A DNA stretch of 64,000 bases from Thiohalomonas sp963783235. Lineage in GTDB: Bacteria; Pseudomonadota; Gammaproteobacteria; Thiohalomonadales; Thiohalomonadaceae. The position numbers and the translations under genes were made by a program. Below are positions 1-9,046 of this stretch, in pieces. How positions within the stretch are numbered: position 1 is the stretch's first letter; every line of letters begins with the position of its first letter. Under the pieces are notes generated by a model that did not search any database, was not told where the DNA came from, and saw only the letters and a list, made by a program, of their open reading frames with translations. Location: contig CAWAMN010000002.1 of assembly GCA_963783235.1 (NCBI GenBank), forward strand, positions 620,001 through 684,000, in the 5' to 3' direction.

Positions 1-3000
1 ATCGAAGCGTAACCTGCCGGGGCGGTATCGAACAGGTCGTGGTAGCGTCTTTCGCTCTCTTTCGACGCGGCCTCAGCCCGGTCCCGCTCCTCGCGATTGC
101 GCAACGCGCGAATACCGTAGGCCAAGTCTCCCGCCAGTTCGGTCAGTAGCGCCACTTCCTGTTCATCAAAGGCGTTCGGCTCAACGGCATCGATGGTCAA
201 GACACCCAACGATTCGCCACCGGTGACCAGCGGCAGGGCAATGACCGAAACATACCCGCGCTCCAAGGCTTCCTCACGCCAAGGCGCAAAATGGGGGTCG
301 GATCCGATGTCGCGAGCGACCACCACTTCACCCTCCCGGACCGCCGTGCCCGTCGGGCCCAAGCCATGCTCATCTTCTGCCCAGGTGATTTGCACAGCCT
401 TCAGGTAGCCGGCTTCAAAGCCCGCATGGGCCACAGGTCTGACGGTCTTGGACTCGTCCGATTGCGGGTATCCCACCCACGCAAGACGATAACCGCCGGT
501 TTCGACCAGAACCCGGCAGACGTCGTGCAGCAGCTGATTTTCATCGCGGGCGTGAACCAGGGTCGTGTTACCCCGACTGAGCGTGCGAAGCGCGCGGTTA
601 AGACGCTTCATTTCCGTCTCCGCTCGTCGGGCCTCGGTCACGTCCTGCACGGTGCCGATCATCCGGATCGCCCTGCCGCCGTCGTCATAAGTGACCCGCC
701 CGATCTCGTGGACGACTTTTTCGGGCCCGTCGGCCGGCACAATGCGGTGGTCGATTTCATAAAGGGTGCGACCCTCGACCGCCGCATTCACCGAATCAAT
801 CACGTGCTGTCGATCATCGGGGTGGACATAGCCGAGAAACGCATCGTAGGTGGCCCCGAATTGCTGCGGCTCGATCCCGAAGGTCCGGTAAATCTCGTCG
901 GACCAGAACAGCTCGTTGGTGATGATGTTCCAGTCCCAGTTGCCCAGGTGGGCGATTCGCTGGGCCTCGGCCAGACTCGCCTGACTGCGCCGGACCGCCT
1001 CCTCGGCCTGACGACGCCGCAGGGCGTTGGCGATGATCTCGCCGGCAGTACGCAGCAGGCGGATGTCCTCGGGGATCCAGCTCGCCCTCCCCTGGCCGAC
1101 GCGGTCGAAACCGATAAACCCGGCCAGACCGCCACCGTGAGTGACCGGCACGGTCACTGTTGCCGACACGTCCAGCGAGGAAAGGTACTCCCGCTCGGCC
1201 CGCGCATCCTCCGGCAGGGCCGATACGTCCGGGATCTGAATCGTCTCCTGGGCCAGAAGCTGCCGGCGAAACCAGGGAAACCTCTCCAGGGAGATGGCCT
1301 GCGGCTGCTCGCCATGTGCCGGCAAACCTTCCCGCGTCCACTCGTGGCTGTCGGTTATCAGCTTCTGTTCACCACTTATCCTGAACAGATAGGCGCGATC
1401 GGCTCCCACGAATTCGCCGATACGCTGCAGCGCGCGGTGGATTTCCCGGTCGAGAGTGCCATTGACCGCCACGAAGGCTCCGGCTATGGCGCCGATCACC
1501 GACTCGTAGGCGATTCGGTAGCGCAGCTGCCGTTCCGCCTCCTTCAGCTCGCTCAAATCCAGAGCGGTCAGCACAAACCCCGAATCCGCGCCCCCTCGAC
1601 TGCGGATGGCGCTCAGCGAAGCGTGGATCACCAACTCGCCACCATCCGCCAGGGGCAGCATCACCTCACCGTCCCAGCCTTCGCCGGTTTCCACATCATG
1701 CCAAATGGTGGCCCCGAGTCCGGGCAGCAGATGTTCGATGGGGCGCCCGGAAATGGCATCGGGCGCCTTACCGGCCAATCCCGCAAAGGCCCGGTTGCAA
1801 TAGACGACATCGCGCCCGCGGCTCAGTACGAGAACTCCTTCCCGTGCCTGTTCAACAGCCCGGCTCAGGGTCCGGCGGCGGCGTTCGGCCCGCCGTTCGG
1901 CAGTGACATCTTCCAGAATATGGATAGCGTGCCTGAAGACACCGTCCGGGCTCTTGATCCCGAAAGAGCGGGAGACGAAGACCTCTCCACCTTCCAGCTC
2001 AATTTCATCCCCCTCCACATGCACATGTTCGGGGAAATCACTGCATTCGGGCAGCGGCTTGTCGAGAACAGGAAATACCCGCCAGTAAAATTGGCCTTCG
2101 ATGGCTTCCGCCGGGAGTCCGGCCCTCTCCACATAGGCGGGATTGGCATGCACGATGCGGAGATCGCGATCATGGATGAAGATCGGGTCCTGAATGGCAT
2201 CGAAAGCATCGTTCCAATCCCGGTAGACCAATGCCAAGCGGCGGTGGCTCTCCTCGAGTTCGGCCGTGCGCTCCTCCACCCGTTGTGCGAGATTGTCCCG
2301 CGCTTCGCGCAACTCAAGGTCCACGCGGCGCAAGCGCCGGTTGAGAGTGGCCACGTAGGCATTGGCCAGACCCAAGAGCAGCAAAAAGGCTGCCGCAGTT
2401 ACCCCCCATTGCCAGTGCTGGCGAAGGGCCTCGATCAGAGTGACCTGTCCGAGGGATTCGTAAGGGCCGACTCTGAGCGTTTTCATCAACTCGTGCACTG
2501 GCTGGTAATTGAGCGGCACGCTCCAGCCGGCGTTTTGTCCGGCCTTGGCTGCGGGACTGTCGGCCGGCATTGCCAGCAATGCCGCAGCGACCCGGTCGCT
2601 CAGTTCCTCGTCGGTATGGCGCAGTTTGGCGAGGGGCCACTCCGGATAGAGTCGGGAACTGACCCGGTACTGGAAATCCGGGTAGCTCTTCGGGGCGATG
2701 ATGCGGAAATCGTCAAGCCGGATCTTGCCCTCCAGGGCCATCCGTTCGAGGGTATCGGTGCGAATCGTTCCCGCATCGACTTCGCCGTCCCGCACCGCAT
2801 AGACCACGGCATCGTGGGTCCCCGCAAAATGCAGCTCACCCAGGTCATTCAGCGCCAGGCCGTTTTCCTGCAGTTCCCTTTGCCCCGCCAGAAAGCCGCC
2901 AAAGGAGTTTTTCTCGACGGCCGCAAGGCGGAGCCCCGCCAGGTCGGAGATCTCCTCGATATCGTCCCGATCGGCGCGGGTAAACAGCACCCCGCCAAAC

Positions 3001-3392
3001 CGGGTATAGGCGTAGCGGCCGGCACCGAGATTGCGAAGGGTGACGATGCGTCCAACCCCGTAACGGGATTCCAGCTCTACATAGATACCGGAGTTGGCGA
3101 GAATAAAATCCACTTCGCTGTCCTGGGCGGCAGCGTAGATTTGCTGAAAACCGATGGGGGAAATATGGAAGCGGAACCCGGGGATCTGCTCGGTCAGGTA
3201 ATCAGCGGTTGGCGCCCAACGAACCAGGGTGCGCTCGGGACCGCGTTTGGCGAGTACGCCGATGTAGACGTCTTCCCGTTCGGGCCCGTCGGCAAACACG
3301 GGGGCGATGACAAGTAAAAAGAGCAGCATTCCAAGCAGAGCGCTGAAAGGGAGGGCTACTCCAGCGGCAACACTGCTACGGCTTCCAGGCAT
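1..3392 (-). CDS. Hybrid sensor protein: PhnD-like periplasmic domain, TM, PAS/GAF repeats (C-terminus outside window)
   Basis: Minus-strand reading frame starting at ATG 3392 (MPGSRSSVAAG) and still open at the left edge, so about 1130 residues are visible. A signal peptide or signal anchor (residues 5-33, LPFSALLGMLLFLLVIAPVF) is followed by a region resembling the PhnD/TAXI periplasmic phosphate/phosphonate-binding family (about 35-290). A transmembrane helix lies near 326-346, then a short coiled coil (RVEERTAELEESHRRL). The cytoplasmic part reads PAS (about 387-500), PAS (505-600), GAF (630-795), PAS (800-920), GAF (930-1095) and the start of another PAS (SERRYHDLFDTAPAGYAS). The output domain lies off the window; a histidine kinase or GGDEF/EAL would be usual. 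A ligand-sensing membrane receptor is inferred from the architecture; the ligand is unknown. No strong ribosome binding site is visible before the chosen ATG. Confidence 0.8.
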   Translation of the reverse strand, partial: MPGSRSSVAAGVALPFSALLGMLLFLLVIAPVFADGPEREDVYIGVLAKRGPERTLVRWAPTADYLTEQIPGFRFHISPIGFQQIYAAAQDSEVDFILANSGIYVELESRYGVGRIVTLRNLGAGRYAYTRFGGVLFTRADRDDIEEISDLAGLRLAAVEKNSFGGFLAGQRELQENGLALNDLGELHFAGTHDAVVYAVRDGEVDAGTIRTDTLERMALEGKIRLDDFRIIAPKSYPDFQYRVSSRLYPEWPLAKLRHTDEELSDRVAAALLAMPADSPAAKAGQNAGWSVPLNYQPVHELMKTLRVGPYESLGQVTLIEALRQHWQWGVTAAAFLLLLGLANAYVATLNRRLRRVDLELREARDNLAQRVEERTAELEESHRRLALVYRDWNDAFDAIQDPIFIHDRDLRIVHANPAYVERAGLPAEAIEGQFYWRVFPVLDKPLPECSDFPEHVHVEGDEIELEGGEVFVSRSFGIKSPDGVFRHAIHILEDVTAERRAERRRRTLSRAVEQAREGVLVLSRGRDVVYCNRAFAGLAGKAPDAISGRPIEHLLPGLGATIWHDVETGEGWDGEVMLPLADGGELVIHASLSAIRSRGGADSGFVLTALDLSELKEAERQLRYRIAYESVIGAIAGAFVAVNGTLDREIHRALQRIGEFVGADRAYLFRISGEQKLITDSHEWTREGLPAHGEQPQAISLERFPWFRRQLLAQETIQIPDVSALPEDARAEREYLSSLDVSATVTVPVTHGGGLAGFIGFDRVGQGRASWIPEDIRLLRTAGEIIANALRRRQAEEAVRRSQASLAEAQRIAHLGNWDWNIITNELFWSDEIYRTFGIEPQQFGATYDAFLGYVHPDDRQHVIDSVNAAVEGRTLYEIDHRIVPADGPEKVVHEIGRVTYDDGGRAIRMIGTVQDVTEARRAETEMKRLNRALRTLSRGNTTLVHARDENQLLHDVCRVLVETGGYRLAWVGYPQSDESKTVRPVAHAGFEAGYLKAVQITWAEDEHGLGPTGTAVREGEVVVARDIGSDPHFAPWREEALERGYVSVIALPLVTGGESLGVLTIDAVEPNAFDEQEVALLTELAGDLAYGIRALRNREERDRAEAASKESERRYHDLFDTAPAGYAS

Positions 3393-3421
3393 GGTGAAGA
3401 ACCTGCCGAGTCAAAGGGGTA

Positions 3422-3691
3422 CTAGTGTACTGTTGCATGCTTGGCGATACATTCAGAGCCCCCCCAAAATGTCAGGACAAGGCGCAGCGCGCAGGCAATG
3501 GTTATTCCCTTGTCAAGCGCTGCAACGCCGTCATGGCGTTTTTGGGGGGCTCCCTCCGGGCGAGCCGCTGGCCGGCCATCTGCGGCGTTGCGTTTCTTGG
3601 AAAGGGCGCGCCATTCCCTGCGAAACGCGCCTTGCATCTGGCCGGCCAGCGGCTCGCTGAATGCACCGCCAAGCATGCAACAGTACACTAG
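3422..3691. mobile_element. 270-bp MITE-like element with perfect 25-bp terminal inverted repeats
   Basis: Positions 3422-3446 and 3667-3691 are perfect reverse complements (outer end CTAGTGTACTGTTGCATGC). The similarity continues imperfectly inwards, so most of the element could fold into one long hairpin; an inner palindrome around GCCGCTGGCCGGCC is clear. No credible gene lies inside: the two 88-aa mirror ORFs beginning MYCCMLG simply reflect the inverted repeat. The outermost CTAG could be a target-site duplication or part of the repeat. It sits between two divergently unrelated minus-strand genes and interrupts neither. A non-autonomous transposon is inferred; no transposase for it is in this window. 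Confidence 0.7.
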
Positions 3692-3819
3692 AATACGCTG
3701 CGGCCCTGTCGGAGGCCACTGTATTCCGCTGGCCCACCGGAAGGGCGGGTCTCAACGACGGTCACTTTGCGAGCGTTGTCGCGTCTTCGTTTCGGCCACC
3801 CGCTGCGCCCGATAACCCG

Positions 3820-6800
3820 CTAGCTGACTCCGCCGCCGACCTGCCGCTCGGACCGGTTGCGCTGGTAACGTTCGAAGGCCTCGCGGATTTGCGCGCGCAG
3901 TTCGTCATCATCCCAGGGCTTGGTGACAAACTTGTAGATCCAGCCTTTGTTCACCGCCTCCGTAATCGTTTTCAGTTCGGTGTAGCCGCTAAGGATAATC
4001 CGCACCACATCGGGGTAGAGATCCTTGATGCGGCTGAGCAGTTCGGTGCCGGTCATCTCCGGCATCCGCTGATCGGAGAGGATCACATGCACATCGTTCA
4101 TGGCCAAAAGGTCGAACGCCTCTCTCGGATCGTTGATCGTGAGCACCCGATAACCGTCACGGCGCAACAGGCGTTTGAGTGCCCGGGTCATGTTGGGCTC
4201 ATCATCGATCACCAGCAGGGCAGGCTGTTCGCTCCGCGGCAGCGCCGTGGGCGTGCCTTTTGCCCGGCCACTTCGCAGCGCGTACTCGATATCCTCAGCC
4301 GACTCCGGGTGACTGAGCAGGAAACCCTGAGCGAGGTCGCAGCCGTTCTTCTGCAGATAGTTGAACTGCGCCTCGGTTTCCACGCCCTCTGCCAGCACCT
4401 CGAGCCCCAGCGTTCGGGCCATTGCAATGATGGTCTTGGCGATGGCCGCATCCTGGGGTTCGACGGTGATATCCGAAACGAAGGTCCTGTCGATCTTGAG
4501 GCGATCGAAGGGAAACCGCTTGAGATAACTGAGGCTGGAATAACCGGTTCCGAAGTCATCGAGGGATAACTTGCAGCCCAACGCCTTGATGCGTGAAAGT
4601 CGCTCGACCATTCCCTGCGGGTCAGTCATCAGCGCGCTTTCTGTCACCTCCAGTTCGAGAAAATGGGGTTCGAGTCCTGTGTCCTTCAGGATGGAGGCGA
4701 TCAGATCGGGAAAATCATCGCGTTCCAGTTGCCGCACCGACAGGTTGACCGCGATCGGCAGGTCCGCCACCTTGTCATCCTGCCAGCGGCGGTTCTGTTT
4801 ACAGGCGGTGCGCAGCACCCATTCGCCCAGTGGGATAATCAGCCCCGTCTCCTCGGCCAGCGGCACGAAACGCCCGGGCGGCAACAACCCCAGTTCGGGA
4901 TGCTGCCAACGCACCAGGGCCTCAAGGCCCGATACCCGCCCGTCCCGCAGACGGGCCTGGGGCTGGTAGTGCACCCGCAGTTCCTCATTCTCGATCGCCT
5001 TCTGCAGACGGCTTTGGAGCGTAAGCCGTTCGAGCATGCGTGCGTTGAGTTCCGCGGTATAGAACTGCACGTTACTGCGCCCGACCTCTTTGGCACGGTA
5101 CATGGCCGTATCGGCGTGTTGTAGCAGGGCATCCGCATCTCGCCCGTCGCGGGGGTAGACAGAGATGCCGATACTGGCGCTGATGACAAACTCCCGCTCC
5201 CCAATCACCACGGGCTCCCCGATGCGGGCCAATACCCGCCGGGCGATCACGTCGACATCCTCTTCTCTGGCGACATCGGACAGCACGATGACGAACTCGT
5301 CGCCGCCGTACCGGGACACGGTGTCCCCCCGACGCGCAAAGCCCGTCAGACGTTGCCCGATGTGCCGCAAGAGTTCGTCACCGGCGGGGTGTCCGAGACT
5401 GTCATTGACGAACTTGAAGCGATCCAAATCAATAAAAAGGACGGCCAAATTGCGTCCGTGTCGCTCGGCGTAGTTCAGCGCCTGCTCGATACGGTCGCGG
5501 AGCAGGTTCCGGTTGGGCAGTCCGGTCAACTCATCGTGCTGCGCCTGAAATTCCAGCTGCTCCTGGTATCGCTGGCGCTCGGTCACATCATTGATGATGC
5601 CGACAAAATGAGTCAGTCGCCCCGACTCATCCCGCACCGGCGCTATATACAGTTCATTCCAGAACCGGCTTCCATCCTTTCGGTAGTTGCGCAACACGGC
5701 AGAGCCGCTGCTCTCATTTCGGATCGCCGTGCCGATTTCGCGAAGCCCGGACTGTTCGGTATCGGTCCCCTGTAAAAACGCCGGATTGCGGCCCAGGACC
5801 TCACTTCCGCAATAGCCGGTAATGGCCTCGAAAGCGGGGTTGACATAGATAAGGGGGAAGTCGGCGCGGGTGGCGTCGATCATCATGATGCCGTTGCGGG
5901 CCGCTTCGATCGCCCGGTTACTCAACTGCAGCATCGCTTCGGCATCGTTTCGTGCCGCTCGGCTGCGCAGGGCGTGGATCCCGAAGGAGAGGTCTGCTGC
6001 CATGTCCTTCAGCAGTCGCATCTCCTCATCATCGAGCGCATCGGCATCCTCGGTGTAAATGGACAGGGCACCGATTGTCTGTTTGCGCTCCATCAGCGGC
6101 AGTGCCGTCATGGCGCGAAAACCGTACACATCGGCGGCCCGGCCCCAGGGCTCGAAGAGTTCTGTTCGCTGGATATCGTGAATGGTACGGGCCTCTCCCT
6201 GCTGCAACACCCAGCCCTCGGGACTCTCCGCGAGCGCCACGCGTACAGGCGGCAGGGGACCGCTCAGTGGAATGTTCCGTTTGGCGCCAACGGCACTGGC
6301 AACCCGATCCAGGCTTTCACTATCGTCAGGGCTGAGATAGCCGACCCAGGCGAGACCGTACCCCCCGACCTCCACCAGGTTACGGCAAAAAGTATCAAGC
6401 AGAAGCGTTTCATCTTCCGCCTGAACAACCGCCTGATTGCAAGCCGATACCACCGCGTAGGTCCGGTTGAGGCGTTTCAGGCGAACCTCGGTCTGCTTGC
6501 GTTCGGTGATATCGGTGACCGCTCCCGCCATACGAACCGGCCGGCCGCTCTCATCACGCACCGCACGGCCGCGCACCAGGAACCAGCCGAAGCTGCCGTT
6601 CTTGCGACGCAGCCGCTGCTCGATACTGAAGGGGACGTTGCGCTCCAGGTGATCATGGAGAGCGCCGTGCAGCGCTTCCCTGTCGTCCGGGTGCAATAGC
6701 TGCTCTTCAAACACCCGGAAACTGGCCTGCAACTCACCCGGAGCGTAACCGAGCAGTTCATAGAGACGCTCCGACCAGTAAAAGTCGGCGCTCTCAATCT

Positions 6801-8742
6801 TCCAATCCCAAATCCCGTCGCTGGCGCCCGAAACAGCCAGTTCGAAGCGCTCCTCGCTTTCCTGCAAGGCCCGTTCGGCTCGCGCGCGTTTCCAGTGATT
6901 GCGTAGCGCGCCGATGCCGAACCCGATATCGGCCGCCAAATCCACCAGCAGCGAGACCTCCCTGTTGTCGAAGTTGTCGCTCTCGCTGGAATGGATGGTC
7001 AGGACGCCAAATCGCTCTCTTCTTACATTCAGAGGCAGGGCAACCGTCGACCGATAGCCGGCGGCGAGGGCACGGGATCGCCACGGGTCAGAGCAGCCGT
7101 GATCGGCGAGATTGCGACAGACCTGGGGTTTACCGGTGGCGATGGCGCGGCCGCAGGGACCCTGACCGTTGGCTTCGCTCCCCCAGGACATCGACAACTG
7201 TTCCAGATCCCCCCCGGTATCCCCTCCACAGGCGATGACCCGAATCGCCTGGTCGGGATCTGCGATACCCACCCAGGCCGTTGTGTAGCCACCCTGTTCG
7301 ACCAAATACCAGCAAACCGTCTCCAGCAGGGTCTGTTCGTCGGTGGAATGGATGATGGCATCGCTGCAGACACTCTTGACCCTGAGCGCCCGATTGGCGC
7401 GCTGCAACCGCCGCTCGAAGTTATGGCGCTCCAAAGTACCGCCAAGGACCTCGGCCCCTACCCGCAGGAGCCGAACATCATCCTCCGAGGGCTCAGCGGA
7501 GAGCCCAACCCAATCGAAACCGACGAAGCCATTGAGCTCGCCGCTTTTCCAGAGCGGAACCACCAGGATGGACTGGATATCCTGACCCTGAAGGATTTGC
7601 CGTTCGGCGGCCGCCTCGGGCGGCAAGTTGGCGACCTGGGTGTTGATCTCCCGATCGAGACGAAGTTGCTCCATCCACCACTGCATGGTTTCGGGGGAAA
7701 CACCCTGGAGCAAATCCTTTTGCGACAAGATACCGGGGCGGCACCACTCATGAGTGTTACTCATGGCGTCGCCCTCGAACTGGAAAAGATAACTGCGATC
7801 CACATCCACGAACTGCCCCATGCGCCGCAGGGCCTCATCGATCGCCCAGTCCAGCCGTTCCGGGCCCGCGTCGAGAAAAAGGCCCGAGACCTCGGCGATC
7901 AGCTTTTCCAGTCGCAATCGATGCCGCAAGCTTTCATCCGTCCGCGCCAGCACGCTTCGGGTCTGCCGCCCCGAAAGCGCCAGGCGAAGCTGAGCGGCGA
8001 CGGCCTCGATGAGGGTCCGCTCCTCTTTGAGAAACGGACCCTCGTCCGCATCGCGTCGCTCCTCGGTATAGAAGACCTCGATGCGGCCATCGGACCCGAG
8101 CGGAGCCGACTGAACCCATTCCGACTCGGCAAATCCCGGACTCACATAGTTCCGGCCCTGGTGGCGAACACGAACCGAGGTGATCTCCGGATACTGCCAC
8201 GCGGCGGGTAATGCTTCGGCCACTCGCTGTAACAGCATCGCCTCGTCGGTTTCGGGATCTGCCGACAGCGAAGCGACGGCATAGAGGCCCTGCAATTCCT
8301 TCGATCTCTCACCGAGCGCATGGCGCAGAAGACCGATGGGGGCGTCGCTGCCCCGATTCGTCGGCACCATGATGTGCAGGCCCAGTTCACCCATGGGGTA
8401 GCTACGCGAAAGCAGGACTTCGCCGCAAGGCAAATCGATGTAGTCGTGCAGCGTCGGATCACGGGTTCCTTCCCGGACCCCGGTTTCACATTGGGGGAGG
8501 GGGCCTTCGCCCCGGGGAAAGACCTCCCAGTAGGGGCGTCCGCGGACCTCTTCCAGCGGGCGTTCAGCCCACTTCAGGTACGCGGGATTGGCATAGACAA
8601 GACGGTAGGACCGGTCGTGAATGAAAGCCGGGTCATCGATTTTCTTGAGTAGTGCCGAGTAGGCCTCGGCAGCACTGGAGACAGGCTGGGGTCTCTCCTC
8701 TGGCGTCTTCTGGCAAGCCGGAGGGGACGGCCGGTAATCCAT
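3820..8742 (-). CDS. PAS/GAF-GGDEF-EAL protein with C-terminal receiver domain
   Basis: 1640-residue cyclic-di-GMP signalling protein. The frame is open further upstream, into the CRISPR array, but the homologous sequence begins at ATG 8742 (MDYRPSPP), with GGAGCGG about 12 nt before it; I therefore reject the longer start. Domains in order: PAS (about 35-130), several GAF and PAS modules (about 190-1060), GGDEF (about 1075-1235), EAL (about 1240-1485), receiver (about 1510-1625). The cyclase motif RYGGDEF is intact and an RRGD inhibitory site lies five residues before it. The phosphodiesterase motifs EALVRW, AVNLS, LEVTES, DDFGTGYSS, KID and AEGVET are all present, so both activities look possible. 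The receiver keeps its phospho-acceptor Asp (ILSDQRMPEM) and the LSG/K region (VTKPW). A receiver at the C-terminus, after EAL, is less common than at the N-terminus. No transmembrane segment is evident, so it is probably cytoplasmic. Confidence 0.9.
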   Translation of the reverse strand: MDYRPSPPACQKTPEERPQPVSSAAEAYSALLKKIDDPAFIHDRSYRLVYANPAYLKWAERPLEEVRGRPYWEVFPRGEGPLPQCETGVREGTRDPTLHDYIDLPCGEVLLSRSYPMGELGLHIMVPTNRGSDAPIGLLRHALGERSKELQGLYAVASLSADPETDEAMLLQRVAEALPAAWQYPEITSVRVRHQGRNYVSPGFAESEWVQSAPLGSDGRIEVFYTEERRDADEGPFLKEERTLIEAVAAQLRLALSGRQTRSVLARTDESLRHRLRLEKLIAEVSGLFLDAGPERLDWAIDEALRRMGQFVDVDRSYLFQFEGDAMSNTHEWCRPGILSQKDLLQGVSPETMQWWMEQLRLDREINTQVANLPPEAAAERQILQGQDIQSILVVPLWKSGELNGFVGFDWVGLSAEPSEDDVRLLRVGAEVLGGTLERHNFERRLQRANRALRVKSVCSDAIIHSTDEQTLLETVCWYLVEQGGYTTAWVGIADPDQAIRVIACGGDTGGDLEQLSMSWGSEANGQGPCGRAIATGKPQVCRNLADHGCSDPWRSRALAAGYRSTVALPLNVRRERFGVLTIHSSESDNFDNREVSLLVDLAADIGFGIGALRNHWKRARAERALQESEERFELAVSGASDGIWDWKIESADFYWSERLYELLGYAPGELQASFRVFEEQLLHPDDREALHGALHDHLERNVPFSIEQRLRRKNGSFGWFLVRGRAVRDESGRPVRMAGAVTDITERKQTEVRLKRLNRTYAVVSACNQAVVQAEDETLLLDTFCRNLVEVGGYGLAWVGYLSPDDSESLDRVASAVGAKRNIPLSGPLPPVRVALAESPEGWVLQQGEARTIHDIQRTELFEPWGRAADVYGFRAMTALPLMERKQTIGALSIYTEDADALDDEEMRLLKDMAADLSFGIHALRSRAARNDAEAMLQLSNRAIEAARNGIMMIDATRADFPLIYVNPAFEAITGYCGSEVLGRNPAFLQGTDTEQSGLREIGTAIRNESSGSAVLRNYRKDGSRFWNELYIAPVRDESGRLTHFVGIINDVTERQRYQEQLEFQAQHDELTGLPNRNLLRDRIEQALNYAERHGRNLAVLFIDLDRFKFVNDSLGHPAGDELLRHIGQRLTGFARRGDTVSRYGGDEFVIVLSDVAREEDVDVIARRVLARIGEPVVIGEREFVISASIGISVYPRDGRDADALLQHADTAMYRAKEVGRSNVQFYTAELNARMLERLTLQSRLQKAIENEELRVHYQPQARLRDGRVSGLEALVRWQHPELGLLPPGRFVPLAEETGLIIPLGEWVLRTACKQNRRWQDDKVADLPIAVNLSVRQLERDDFPDLIASILKDTGLEPHFLELEVTESALMTDPQGMVERLSRIKALGCKLSLDDFGTGYSSLSYLKRFPFDRLKIDRTFVSDITVEPQDAAIAKTIIAMARTLGLEVLAEGVETEAQFNYLQKNGCDLAQGFLLSHPESAEDIEYALRSGRAKGTPTALPRSEQPALLVIDDEPNMTRALKRLLRRDGYRVLTINDPREAFDLLAMNDVHVILSDQRMPEMTGTELLSRIKDLYPDVVRIILSGYTELKTITEAVNKGWIYKFVTKPWDDDELRAQIREAFERYQRNRSERQVGGGVS

Positions 8743-8821
8743 CAGCGCAACGCCGCTCCGGTCCGCTTTAGTCGGAGTCCAAGATAAACGGGGGAAACGG
8801 GACCGGCAAGGAAAAAATCGG

Positions 8822-9011
8822 TTACGCGCGCAAGTTTGAGAACCGTCTCTCCACCTGGCTGACCGCCTGCTCCACGCCGGAAGCCGAAACGGGGCGATAG
8901 CGACCGGCCTGCAGAAGCCGTTCCACGACTGCCGTGAAGCCGCGGTCTTGCCAAAATCGGGGTGCCAGGGACTCCGCGGTTCCCTGTTTGTGCAACGGGT
9001 GCAGGGAACAC
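8822..9011 (-). pseudogene. 3' remnant of a glycosyltransferase-like gene, truncated at the CRISPR array end
   Basis: The minus-strand frame ending at 8822 encodes WQDRGFTAVVERLLQAGRYR followed by PVSASGVEQAVSQVERRF. This aligns with the last ~50 residues of the complete glycosyltransferase-like protein at 27909-28979 (WQSRSFSEAVESLLSGGRYR, then PVAATGIEQAVTELERR). Nucleotide similarity by eye is roughly two thirds and fades out near 9000-9011, just before the degenerate distal CRISPR repeat. Only the C-terminal end remains; there is no start or upstream domain. It looks like the stump of a paralogue whose 5' part was replaced by the CRISPR array. Confidence 0.7.
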
Positions 9012-9046
9012 CTCCTCCTGCTGGCCACCGCCTGCGCCAACCTAAT

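Noticed and set aside
291..3317. 1008-residue plus-strand ORF
   Set aside because: It mirrors the PAS/GAF sensor on the minus strand; the minus frame has recognisable domains and the plus frame none.
3425..3691. Two 88-aa mirror ORFs (MYCCMLG)
   Set aside because: Produced by the inverted repeat of the MITE-like element.
8997..9011. Additional degenerate CRISPR repeat (GGGTGCAGGGAACAC)
   Set aside because: Fifteen bases resemble the repeat end, but the other half does not match, the spacing would be 35 rather than 32 nt, and the same bases align with the glycosyltransferase coding remnant.
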